64,000 bases of DNA from Mangifera indica (lineage: Eukaryota; Streptophyta; Magnoliopsida; Sapindales; Anacardiaceae), in contig NC_058149.1 in assembly GCF_011075055.1 (NCBI RefSeq), forward strand, positions 12,158,449 to 12,222,448, read 5' to 3'. The position numbers and the translations under genes were made by a program. Positions 26,164 to 42,490 of the stretch are shown in pieces (the stretch's first letter is position 1; every line of letters starts with the position of its first letter). The notes beneath the pieces were generated by a model. The model ran no database searches. It worked only from the letters and a program-made list of their open reading frames with translations, and had not been told where the DNA came from.

Positions 26164-27115
26164 TTAAATGAAATATTTAGAGACTTATTAATCTCTGGGA
26201 TTTATGAGTTGAGTATGATGGTAACCATGATCAACCCACGTCCACATGTGATTTTACTGTTTAAACAAACGCCCAAATGTTAATTAATATATGATTAATG
26301 ATGATTATGAATTGGTTTAATTAGTAGTAATAGTGTGTGCTTGGTAATGGCATGCAAATCAGGATATTCTGCAGAGTATCATCACTTAAACAATTCAGGT
26401 TACATGTGCTTGCTTGATTTGTTTCTTTTTTAGAAAATAATCACACAATTGAGAATTTATTTTCTTCTAATTAATTATTAATTTGGGAAAATATTTAATT
26501 CCCACCTGTCTTTTGCCTGAATTGTAGTTCCCACTCTTTAATTTTATAAAACATATTTCTCGTCCTCCTGTTAGATTTTGTTAATGAAATTCGTTCAAAT
26601 TTATCATACATACAAATACTTTATGTATAGTGTATCAAATATCATATCGTACGATATAACTTTTAAGAAATAAAATAATAAATATTAATAAAATAATTAA
26701 AAAATATAATTGACATATCATTATTTTGAAAAATATTATAAACACCTTTGAAAATTTAAAATTTCTTATATGTACTCCTACTATATCATTATTTTCTCTA
26801 AAAAGTGTATCGATTCGTATCAATAATATGTATCGTATCATACGATATGTCTACTAGATCATATTAATTATGATACACCTTATAATATATATCATTTTTT
26901 ATTTGTACCATATCGTATCGTAAAATGTTTGTTATGTATCGTAGGATGCTGACAATTATGCTTGTAATAGTTATTAAAGTTAAATAATATTATGCTTTCG
27001 AAACTTTATTAAGCGTATTTCACGGTAGTTTTTATTAATTTTATGTTAATATATCTGATTAGGTTTTTAAATGAAAATGTCTCCTTTGCCCAACAATTAG
27101 GTTTTGTCTCTGCCA

Positions 27116-27136
27116 TTTCCATTTCCATTTCCATAT
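27116..27136. repeat. Short CATTTC hexanucleotide repeat
   Basis: About four tandem copies of CATTTC. Confidence 0.8.
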
Positions 27137-28575
27137 TAACCTTTTGCTAGAATTGTGGATCCTTGTCCAATCATTAATTTTTTTTTCTATCTAAACTTAC
27201 CAGCTGAAAATAGAACACATGAAAATTCCCAGAAGTCATTGTCTCCTCAATTACATTTGAAATTGGTGCTACTACACAACAACTGCACTAGAGGAATGGG
27301 GAGGTGAATATGTGGGCTAAGATGAACCTAAGAGAAAGCAACAGGATGAGGAGTTGCAGCAGGCCATATAGCGATTGCTTTATTGAAGATCTAGCTAAAC
27401 ACACTCATTTTTCAGGTGGTCACTTAACCAAATTGGGTGGCCATAGAAAAAAGAAAGAAGGAAAGAAAAAAGTAGTAAATAAAAATAAAATAGAGAACAA
27501 TAGGTCTAAATTTGAAAAAGAAGAAATATTACAATTAAGAGAGACAGAATGCCAATAAACTGATGGCCCATCTTTAATAACAACTGCAACCCAAATCCCT
27601 AACCCTAACACTAAAAGACTTGCTTCTTATTACTTAATTTACTATGCATTCTATTGCAGCAATTCTGCCAAAGCACCCAAATATATATATGCCTCTTCTG
27701 GTGGAAGTCACATTATTATTTTAATTAAGATTTCAATTAGACTGTGAATAGAAGCAGTAATAGTAATATAAAGACAAGTCAGAGAGAAATGGAGGTGGGG
27801 ACAGGGCATATAAGGTTAGACAAGAGAAGCATAATCACATGGGAGTACCAATGATGAAGAGATGCAGATGAGACAGTGGCAGGGGATTTGGTGGAGCCAC
27901 TTAAATGCACAACTCTATTTGTAGCCTTTTTCATCCATCAACTCTTGTTTTTATTTAATTCAATCTTCTCTATCATTTATTCACATATGCATATCTGTCT
28001 ACATAAGCTACATGAATTCCTGCTTATTTATACTGACCAAGGAATCACCAGCTTGGAACTTTGTTGCCTATTTTCATGACAAGCCCACCTGTGCCATTTT
28101 CCCTGTATTAAATGTTTCTCATCATATTCAACTGTTTTTCTTTTTTTAATTTATTTATCTAATTTCTGCTAACCAATGGAAATAAAGGGTTCACAAAACT
28201 TTCCTGAAAATACAAAAGCATCCTTGGAAACTTTCACAATAATTTTTGGCTGCATGGGGAATTGGGAAGTGGCTATATGTGTGTATTATTGAAGATTAAT
28301 CAAAGTTGTAGGCATAGAGATGTAGAGTTGGCACTGATGAAGCAAAGTTTGGTAATATGGCCAAGATTGTGGGACAGATTAGCAGCTGAGGGTGGGCTAT
28401 GGTGCACCCCAGAAACAAGGTTCATGTTTTAATGAATGAGTACACAATGCCAAATGATTCACTGTATTAATGTTAGATAAATGGGATTGGTTCTGGAAGA
28501 TACCTAAACTTCAATAACAAGGGAAAACTTGCAGGATGCTTTGCTATGCCATATCAACTTTTTTTTTTATATTTG

Positions 28576-29257
28576 TGCCAAATGACCATTTCCCACCCAA
28601 TGTTAGATGAAATCACATATTCAAATCAAATATTCACTTATATGTCAAAGTCAACTATTAATTATTATAATAAAAAATATTTATGTCATTTTATTTAAAT
28701 ATTATAATAGAATTGTATTGTGAGGTGTCAACATTATTTTTTTAAAACTTACTAAAGAAAAATATATATTTTCCAATCCTATTTAAGAGATTATTATATT
28801 CACCTCATCTATTTTAAAAATATAATATAGTCTCAACAATGTGTAATATAATATTTATATCCGTTATTTATTATGTATTTTAAGGGTGTAACTATCAATT
28901 TTAACTTATTAAAAGGCATATTCAAATTTTAAAAATTTCAAATTCCCCCCAATTTTTTTTCCAAATTGTCAAACCTCCCTTAAATTTTTTAAAAATTATA
29001 ATTACCTCCAAACATATGAGTATTCATCATTGATATTCCTATTTATATTTGTATCAATAATTTTTTATTATTTTTAATTAAAATTAATGTAAATTAAGGT
29101 ATAATATTATATAATAAAATTTTGAGAGTAGATTTATTAATTTTAAAGTTTTTTATTTTTTAATAATTTTATACAAAAAATTAACAAACTTTCTTAAAAT
29201 ATTTAACCCGGAGGTGCTAATATCATTTCACCAAGTGTGGGAAATAGTCACTCGGCC
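28576..29257. mobile_element. Mutator-like MITE
   Basis: The left end TGCCAAATGACCATTTCCCA matches the reverse-complemented right end GGCCGAGTGACTATTTCCCA. Flanking 9-bp repeats TTATATTTG (28567-28575) and TTGTATTTG (29258-29266) match at 8 of 9 bases. Non-coding, about 680 bp, same family as 25175-26163. Confidence 0.75.
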
Positions 29258-29319
29258 TTGTATTTGTGCAATTACACAAAACCCAAGGTTTTAAGGATCA
29301 AGCTGATGGACTTACATGT

Positions 29320-29445
29320 ATAAATAATATAAATAGTTAACAAATTTTAAATTAAAAATAAAATATATCTAATTATATAATAATATAATAATTATTTATA
29401 TTAAAATATTTATATTATTTATATTTATAATTTTATTATTTTTTA
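29320..29445. repeat. AT-rich MITE remnant
   Basis: An AT-only foldback-like block with 'AAATTAAAAATAAAATA' and 'CTAATTATATAATAATATAA', similar to blocks at 1885-2045 and 57055-57165. Ends are approximate. Confidence 0.35.
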
Positions 29446-32245
29446 AAAGTTTGTTTTATAATCTGAACGATTACTGTATTATACCACAGGGAGTTGTTCC
29501 CACAGGGAAATTTACATGATTTGTTGATGTAATAAAGATGAAACTAGCCGTGTGGACAAAATATTACCTTCTAATCCAATCCAATCCAATCCAATAAATC
29601 CAACTGTCGTCCCATAATAACATTACTTGTCCCTGTCCCTGAGCCGTCTTATTTTTTTAAAAAGAGAGACACGGGCAGTAGGCCAATGAAAGTAGGCTCA
29701 GCATCTGGAACTGAAGCTCTGCCTACTTCTAAAGTCCAGAGATCAAATAATTGGAAAACTGAGAGCAGCGAAAAAACAATACTGTTCGCAGCTTTTCCAT
29801 AAGCTCCACCTCCAGAGCCAATTAAACATCATAATCAATGCAACTGACATCTGCAATTGCAACAGAAACCATACAAAAGCTACAACAGCACAAATAAATT
29901 TTGTGGAAGAAATGCAGCAAATGATTAAGTTTCAGGTTTACCCAGAAAAGAACAAGTTCTACTTGCTTAAATTCTGTTCTATAATTTGCTTACATTTGCC
30001 TAAATTTGTGGAAATTAGAAAATGGATTAACAACAATTAGACAAATCAGGATTAGGTAGATTTATTCTGCCATGACAAATGATAGTCGACCTACTTGAAA
30101 TTAAAGGAAGTTAGTTTTTAGAGAGGGTTGACACTGATCATTAGAGTCCATGGTTTTTATTACCAGTCAGACGTCAGTTTGTTGGTTTAATTTGTCCAAT
30201 TTTAACACGACAGGCCTGTGTCTGTAAAACACAACCCAACATTTTCACATTTACAGAAAATCCTTAACCATGGTACCTTTATTTATTTCTGTCCTAGCTC
30301 ATTTCCTCTTAACTCATTGGTAACTTAGTATTAGCTGTTAGCACTTGGATTCTAGTGACTACGAAAAAACAAAGACTTCAGCAGGAGCTTGAGGTCTTCG
30401 ATTGATCAACCTCTGTATTAAGCACAAAAAATACACACAAAATAAAGAGGGACAGGAAGAGAACCAACTTTTACTAGCAGCAGGGGTAGCAGGCAGCCAG
30501 GAAAATGCCAACATTCTTTTGGTTTATGTTCAGCCACCTTCATTTAGCATTACCACCAATCAGTGATAATAATGTTGCCAATTACTCATAAAGGAATCAC
30601 AGACAGCACATAAAAAAGCACAACATACAAATGGAAACATGAATCAGCCTGTTGCTCACAAAGATTTCATGTTATTGCAAAAGAACCTGACAATGGGATC
30701 CGTGGGAGAGAAATCTGGCATTAATAGAAAATGGATACTTGAAGCTACCTGACTCTTTGAGTAAGCAAAGATGAAAAAAAAAAAAAAAAAGCAATAGATA
30801 CTTTGGCACTTAAAACCATAAATCCTAGGATCTCCAAAAGAGTGTAATAACATCACAGATGAAACATGTTTGCCAAATGCTAGGAAAAATGAGCATGTTA
30901 TTGGATGGGAAGGTTACTTGCAATTGTTTACAACAATCAAGTGTGCATGCATATAGATTCACTTGGCTGATCTCTCATAAAAGAGTTTCCCGAACTTCAT
31001 AAATTCATGTCACCAGCCTTCCCGAAACTCTGTCAATGGTTTGCAGGAAATTAATTTCACCTAATTACTATTCAAACATCAAAACCACAGAGATGTGGAA
31101 GCAGAGGAGCACTATTAAAGCAACCATAAAAGGGAAAAAAAGTGAATACTCCCATGTTATAACTTTGCATCAGAAAAGACTGTAAAACACACATCAGCAA
31201 GCAAAGAGATTTGTACATGGATGTATTGAAGTAAAGCTTTGAAATAAACCTTTCAAGCAACCACTTATCAGGTCATCCAATAGTAGGCCAGCCACAATAT
31301 TCTGGTCTTAAATCCTTCAGCCACAGAGATATTTAAGTCCCACAGGTGGCCTGAAAAGGAAGAATCCAGCAACCATGTAAGTTAGCTGCATCAGTTAATC
31401 ATTGTCAGTCAATTGTCCTATTAAAATGCCCCATTGCTCAAATCAAGAGAAAAGGTGGCAAACCCCAACTCATTTTGTGACATTGGGAAAAGAGGTGTAC
31501 AAGCCCTCCAACCTTGGCCCTGGAAAATGCAGGGGAAGCATCAATAATGTACTGAAAAAAAAAACTTAAAATACCAAATGGCACAGTGGATATTAAGTTA
31601 TTCAAAGTCCAGATCATTTATATCAATGGGAAAGGATGGGACAACTTTCTAGTTTATGATCCAGACAAAAGGAACCTAATGAACGCTGTGTATATGGATT
31701 AATGGGTAAAATGATGTCACTATAAAATACTTAAAGAAAGTTGTAAACTTATTATTCACCAGCCTCTAGTAAATTGACAACACCCTTAATAAAAACAAGG
31801 GTTGAAGTGTTGGAAGAAGATTCACACAGTAAAAAAGAATACATCTGTCCAATCCATCTCCTCAATACAATTCAAAAATACGATGTCAGAAATTTTGAGC
31901 CTTGATATCCCAATTATATATTATATGTAATAATAAACACACAAAAATATAGAAATAAGCCGATTCATTAAAAATCAAAAAATGTATAAGAAGACAAGAG
32001 AGTAAGAAGGATGATTCTGACAAAGGATGAAATAAATGTGCAAAAGAAAGAGCTTAGAAATATTAATTGTGATGTTTGTGATAAACTGATTTCAAACTAG
32101 ACTACTATATGTCATAATGCCAAAAGAGAACAATTGTTAAACAACTTCTTTTATCTTCTTACAATGGCAGGGCATCAAAGCAAAAAATTATGAAATTCTA
32201 CGGCTAGCAAAAAAAATTTGAAAAAATAAAACCCGGATCATCCTG

Positions 32246-33823
32246 TCATCTAATGGGAATGCTGTTATCAGCAGAAACTAGGTTTCTTATCTGCATTAAA
32301 TGCTCATCATTTGATATATGGAGTGAAAGACGAAGATTTGTCACCAATGCTTCTTGTTCCCAACTTAACGGTCCTGATGCATACAATGCCTCCATAGTGG
32401 ATCTGTATGCATGCAATTCTAACCTATGGATTTCGACTGCCAATTCCTCTTTTGTGGGAAGGAGACAATTTCCTTCCTCATGTCTCAACTGACAAGAAGA
32501 TTCAGCATCACTAAAATTACCATCGCTATCTTCAATAGCACCTGCAGAAACATGACAAGGCAACTTATAGGAAGTGTTGCTATCGATACTACAACTACCA
32601 ACAGAGGATGTAACACTATGAGCATCATTTGAATCAAAGTTTACTGCTAGAGAACATCCAACAGCTCCAGTTGATTTTTTCCTTTCTGCTTCAAAATCAG
32701 AAATCCCCATCATTCCATCATTACAAGAAGGATGGATGTATATTTCACCCAGCATTTCTCTTGGGAAAGCAACAGCTTCTATTAACGAACATGGATTTGC
32801 AGCTACCACTCGATGCAGCCTGCCATGCTTGTCAATTCTTCTTAACTTCTCAGCAGCTCCAGTGTCTCCTTCAACCTGAGAAAGGAAACAAGGAGATCCT
32901 CTCTTCAGAGTTTTAGATGAAGCAACATGGGATTCGTGGACATTCACACTGTTCTTAACAGGAAAGAGATCATCATTCACATGCAAATCCATCCTAATCT
33001 TTGCCTTCTTAACTTGATAGCCTGAAGTTCGACAGTACAATGTCGAATTTCTTTCGTGTTTCCCATTTTCCCAACTGCCAGAGCCCTGAATGCACAAAAA
33101 AAACAAACTAGTTTTAATTCATAAAATTTACTAAGAGTTTACAAAGTCAGTCAGTTGGAAACTACTAGATGATCTCTAAAATGCCCACAGGAATTGCCAA
33201 CAACTTCAAGCATCGTAATTAGCAACTCAGAACTCAACCTTGAGTTCACTTTTTGCAAACAAAAGGTTTAATCCAAAGCTGAGGGACATTAGAAGATGTT
33301 AACTCAGCATAACAAGAAAAGTTAGGTTGAAAGAAAATTTATATAAGAAGTTCAAATCACAAGCATATGCCAAATTGCAAAAGAAATAACTAGCAATGAA
33401 ACCGATTCAGATGAAAATTACCTCACCAATCACAACCCATTTGTCATCTTGCCAAGACTGTCTCACCCGTATGTGACATTCCTTGATTTTGAATTCCAAA
33501 GAAGATCCAAGAAGCCTAACCAAAAAGAACCGTTTCCTCAAAACCTTTGAAATTGTTGCCATTTTCCAAGAAATAATATCAAACACCTCTACTACATCAC
33601 CAGGAACCCAAAACTCTGAAACTTCCAGTATGGGAGGGCAAGGCCTGATGGACTTCCTGGAAACCCTATCAAGGAATTTCTTGTCATTGGCACTAGAATA
33701 CCCATCATATCTAACTGTGTAGTTATGGCCATTGCCACAAATTATCTCTGCACAACGCCAGGAGCCAGAGGGAACCTCCTTCTGGCTCAAAACTTCCACT
33801 TTATCTCCTTTCTTAAATCTCAT
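32246..33823 (-). CDS. Tudor-like protein: tandem Agenet plus C-terminal ENT domain
   Basis: Exons 33422-33823 and 32246-33085 join in phase 0 to give 413 residues. Residues about 1-134 begin MRFKKGDKVEVLSQ and contain two Agenet (plant Tudor-like) folds, with the 'WRCAEIICGNGHNYTVRYDG' and 'FWVPGDVVEVFD' signatures. The middle (about 135-340) is Ser-rich and low in structure. The C-terminus (about 345-410, with 'YRSTMEALYASGPLSWEQE') is an ENT domain, the helical domain first seen in EMSY. This order matches proteins annotated as plant Tudor-like RNA-binding proteins, with presumed roles in chromatin or RNA recognition. It is the reverse of EMSY-like proteins, in which ENT comes first. A 5' UTR intron probably runs from about 34644 to 33863. 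Confidence 0.88.
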
Positions 33824-36800
33824 TACTGCTATTATGGCTCCTGAATTCCCAAAGTGTAAAACCTGTTGCTGTTGCAGAATGAAATGATTGACTTCAGAAC
33901 AAAAAAAAAAAAAAGGTAGAACAGCAAAAAACTAGTAATTCAAATAAGAAACACTGAGTCCAGTCAAAAAATTATAAGATTTGAGCATCCTATTGAGAAT
34001 TAATGATTAATTCCATAAGTTTGGATTCTAGAAAACTAATAATAAAACACAACGTATCATGGCTGCATTCAATCTAGTAAAGATCCTTAATCTATCATTT
34101 ACAATACAAACAAATAATAGAAAATTTCAGTTGCTCAATTTATTCCATCTACCAGCCTTCCTTTAAAGCCATAAGAAGAACTACACAATGCAGACCTAAA
34201 CAAATTCTTTATTTTTTAACATATTTTTAAAAAGCGAAATCAAAGAACGAAACAATACTGAAGCGATCAGATAAAACAGATTCAATGATCAAAGAATTGA
34301 ATAGCACTACACACACTATAGCCTACGGAACCGCAATCATAAAATCATGAAGAACAAAACCATCATAAAGAGAGCTTAAGTTTTACTCAGTTCAAACTTA
34401 CCTGTCTTTAAAAAAAAAAGGAAAATATGAAAAAAAAAATACATATATTTTCCTTAACTATATATTTTTTTCTCAGCAACCAAACAGAAAGTTAATTATC
34501 AAAGAAAAAATGACTAAACAAGCGAAATTTAAACTCGTGAGCAGTAAACATTGATCAGAAAAATAAGAAGTCAAGGCAAAATTAAATCCTACAAATTTAA
34601 AAAAAAAAAAAAAGAAAAAAGAAAAACGAAGAGATTAGACTGACCTTGTTGGATTGAAGAGAAAGTCTGGTTAAAAGATAATTATCGTATTGCATCTGAG
34701 TTTCGCTTTGGTTGGTTATTTTACGAGTATATATTTAGCAGGCTTAAGAATTATTATTTTTTTCCGAAAAAATAAATAAAATAAAATAAAGCCTAATTAT
34801 ATATAATTACGCAAAATAAAGAAAAAAATATGGCACGTTTTGTCCACCTTGCCACCTCCGTAAAAGACTAAGATTAGGTTGTTGAGTTGGGCTTGAGTGT
34901 CGAGATGTTTGGACACGAGAAGAAAAGATTTAGTAGAGATGAAGTTGTAATAGCAGCCACGCTGTAGTTTGCTTTATTTGACTAATGACTATACACTATT
35001 TTTTATTTTCTAAATTTGTTTATAATTAATAGTTATAAGTTTAATAATTAAATTAAATTAAATTTCTGCGTCCACAGAATCTCCTGCAATAACGGTGAGA
35101 GAGTGGGTTGCAAGTGAAGCTAAGAAACGTCGATTGGACATGCGCTTTCGTTTGCTCTTAATACAGAAATAAATTGTCCCCCTCTTTGTTTGTTACTTTT
35201 TATCAGCGACAAAATGGGTAAAAAAGTGATTTTGCTTGCAAGCAAGTATATTTTGATACTACTCGGCATTATTGATCTAAAAATGCGATTTAGTAATTAA
35301 AATATGAGAATATTAATATAATTTTTCATCACCAATCAATATACATAACCCAACACCGTTTTGATGATTGAGAAACTCACCTAACTTTGCCGGATAAATA
35401 AACTCCGAAATGTAATGACTGAACTCATAACCATTACATCAAATAACCTACAATTTCATTTTATTATACCACCTCACCATTCGATTTCAAATTAATTAGC
35501 CTAAGCTTTTCATATGAGAAAAGAATCACACTAATCAAATCCTAATATTTTCACAAAAGCATTTTTCAGCGTAACCATTCAAGCTAATACCCGAGATCTA
35601 TGGACCCGACATTTGATTTATATAGTAGGATTTCTTAATTACATATCACATATGTGCTTGTTATAGATTTGGCTTTTATTGCACTATTTTGGCTTACTAC
35701 CCAAAATATACACATTAAAAAAAATTCCTCATGCACCTTCAAATTCTTGAATTTCAACTAAGAACTGAAAACTGCCTGTGCAGGCACAGTAAATCAGCTA
35801 CCTTGCCCAAAAAAATAAAAAATAAAAAAACAAAGACAGCATGAAATAAAACGTTTACAAAATTGGTCATTCAAAATACAACAGATTGACTTCAACTTTG
35901 GAGTGGCAAAAGGAAAAAATCACCACAATGCCCATTTATGGGATTTCTTGAAACATTTGTATACAAGAATGCGATTCTTACCAAAATGCATATGTTTGAG
36001 GTCAAATGTCTTCCAATCATACACTGCCCAAACAGAAACAACAAAAGGGTCGCCATTAGAGTCCATGCAATTCTATCCTCCCTAATGAAACAAGTACAAG
36101 AATGTGAAAGATGAAAAATTCTCCAAACACATCGAAATATTATATATCTGAAGGTGCACATAAACACATAAAAAAGAATATAACCATTTGGTCATGTCGT
36201 TTCTTCTAAATAATCTCAGTTTCTAGTCCATTTGAGATTATTCAGAGCAACCGTTACTTCAGTACATGAAACAAATTTTGTGATCAAGTAAACTCAAAGC
36301 TGAAATATTCAGACAGAAACCAGAGGATCTTTCTAGTTAGCCAGTCTAGTTCATCTAAGAGCTCACAGAAACTTGGCACTTCCCATTTCCATACTGAGAC
36401 TTTTATCACTTCACAAAAATTAAGTACCGTCACAAAGCTCTCAGACAAGGTTTACTGTAGCAAATAGATGCGGGAATTGTGCAACATCTGTATAAAATCA
36501 AACTTTTTAAGATTACTACATTACCAAACTAACCAGATACAGGCAAGCATTAATACAAACAGATTTTGTTTTAATAATATTTCACAAAATTTAAATCAAA
36601 TTCCACCCAATTGTTGCTTTGAAAGATTTTTACAAATCAGTTTGACAATTTAAGCAAAAATTCTCTCATAACTTATAAATGAACTTACTAAGTAAGAAAT
36701 TTCTAAGTCACCAACAAGTTTTGATTAAGTTTGGAAGACAAACATACATTCCATTGCTAAATCTAGTTGCATGTATGTGCAGAAGTTCTAGCATTCATAG

Positions 36801-36990
36801 AATGATTTTGGATTCCATGCACAAAGAAGGCCCTAGCAAGTGAACTTCGATCATGCATAGAAAGACAGTAATCTATGGCTACATCAAAGGGCACAGGAAG
36901 ATAGTGTTCTCAAATTTAGTAAATAAATGAGTTACTGTTTTTACCTTAGCTAATGTTAAAGTTCCCAGAGTATGTGAACTGTTTCTTTCC
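33824..36990. other. Promoter of the Tudor-like gene and PRMT10 3' flank
   Basis: The region holds the presumed leader exon (34645-34695 and upstream) and promoter of the Tudor-like gene, then AT-rich DNA. Farther right is the 3' UTR side of PRMT10. A 48-residue frame on the minus strand (35920-36066) is noted separately. No other gene was recognised. Confidence 0.45.
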
Positions 36991-40830
<3,840 letters not shown>

Positions 40831-40860
40831 GCCTCCTCTATTCAGTTCACTGTCTTTCAC

Positions 40861-41975
40861 TAAAAGGGAGGGAGAGAGAGATCGTTAGGGCAACGTCGCT
40901 ATACAAGCGTGGGCTCACGTAATTACCATTGTACTGCGTTCGGATACTTCTTTACTGCTTATTGGTTCCATTTACACTTTTATCCCCTCTCTATAGCCTA
41001 AGAATTTTGACTGAGGCAAGTGGATGATAAATCATCGGTTAACCACCAAATCTTTGAAAAAGAAAATAAAATAATAAGGACAAAGAAAAATAAAAAAATA
41101 GAGGGAAAAATAGGAAGAACGAGATAAAAAAGAGGAAATAGAAAAATATGAATAATATAATTTTTCTATCATTTTATTTTATGAAAAATTGGAAATTATT
41201 AGCAAAAATTGGAACTTGACTTTTCAAAATTTAAAAAGTGAGAATTTATCGAAGACTCAATTTAACTATTTTAAAACCCATGTGCACTCTACAAATAAAT
41301 TAATTGTTGCATATATCATATTTTCAATCTTAATTATAAATATTTTGTTGGTTTTTTTTGGGAAAAAAAAGAAAAAATTTAATAAATCATTCATCTCTTA
41401 TCGTTAATTTAAGATATAGATTTTTACTTATGTTTATTATGAAAATTGAGATGACTTGATATAATAATATAAATATTTTAATTCTATTTTTTGTTATTGA
41501 AATATAATGATTTGATTATGTTTTTGAAGAATTTTGTCACTGAGTATTATTAAAATAGCTAAATAGAAAAATCACGTATGAAAATTCATATTTCTCTATT
41601 TTTTTCATTATTATGATTTATTTCAACGATGTGAATCATACATGATGAGAATATATGAACGTTCGAATTTAATGATACTTGTCATAAATGTGTGATATAC
41701 ATCATAAAAGCTAATCAAAATTTTATATGGAAGTAGTTAAATTTTTACATTTGATTAGTTAAATATGCAAATCACGCATGATGCCGAAAATTTTTCATGT
41801 GATTTATATAGGTATGTGAGATTCGCATAATAAGGGTAATTGAAATTTGGCAAAGTATGGGAAATAAAATTTATCCAATTTTTGTTTCGTTCTTCACAAG
41901 CATGTTTGATTATATGAAATATTACAAAAATTAACCGAACTGTTCGATTTTTATTATTAAATACTAGAGATAAAA
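40861..41975. other. PRMT10 promoter and retrotransposon left flank
   Basis: The region just upstream of the PRMT10 start is followed by AT-rich non-coding DNA to the retrotransposon. Positions about 41255-41440 resemble about 47590-47795 on the other side of the retrotransposon (shared words such as CCCATGT.CACT, TTGTTG..G.A.A and CATATTTTCA). No gene was recognised. Confidence 0.5.
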
Positions 41976-42490
41976 TGATACGACCCACCTACGAATCTGG
42001 AAATATAGGCTGGCCGTAAATTAAGCCACTCTTCGAGCGAGTGTCAGCTCCGATTAATAAGACTGAGAAGGAAAGAATTAGAGAGCAAAATTATTCTTTA
42101 TTATTCTTCCGAAATACAAAAGCCAAATATATATATGTATAACTCCACTCCTATGATAACTACTATGACAACTAATCCTGATAAATACAAAAACAAGATA
42201 TATATGACTCCACTAATCAAGATAATGTCAAACTAAATTAGATAAAACCTACTAATTCTATTTGCTCTCATCCATCCTAGATAAGTTTATTTCATCTAAT
42301 AAAATCATTAAGCCACATAGGTGGTTTCTTAGTCCTTTTTGGATAATTGTTGGACGTCACCCCTTCCTGGACTTCACTATTGGGCTGTTCCTCATTATTT
42401 AGCTTTTGTTGTTCTTCCACCTGCCATTCATCTTCTGTATTCTGTTGCTTCTGTTCAACTTGCCCCAAGTGTATAAATTTGGTTGTATCA
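41976..42490 (-). repeat. 3' LTR of the chromovirus
   Basis: 515 bp, identical to the LTR at 47048-47562 except for one C/T difference (near 42434). Unusually, the last 199 nt of the polyprotein frame lie within it (42292-42490). Target duplication TAAAA lies on its left. Confidence 0.97.

Larger units (their letters stand above)
21460..32245. other. Gene-free interval rich in DNA transposons
   Basis: There is no convincing host gene over 10.8 kb. Recognisable contents are a GAGC-type remnant (about 21775-22232), a 1.5-kb TIR element (22266-23813) with a G-run, a hAT-like block (23827-23967), a half Mutator-like MITE (to about 24318), a nested pair at 25175-26163, a Mutator-like MITE at 28576-29257, and microsatellites. 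From about 29650 to 32245 the DNA is less repetitive and includes the 3' UTR side of the Tudor-like gene. Short open frames there show no domain. Confidence 0.5.

Noticed and set aside
25725..26283. Frames encoding SARARLG-type repeats
   Set aside because: They fall entirely on the GC-rich MITE and its host element, where stop codons are rare because of composition.
29650..29850. Minus-strand frame of about 55 codons with GSGGGAYGKAAN
   Set aside because: No start codon, no clear flanking exons, and no family recognised. I could not tell it from chance.
35080..35172. Plus-strand stretch reading ESPAITVREWVASEAKKRR after a CAG
   Set aside because: Short, without neighbouring exons, in AT-rich DNA. 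At most a gene fragment.
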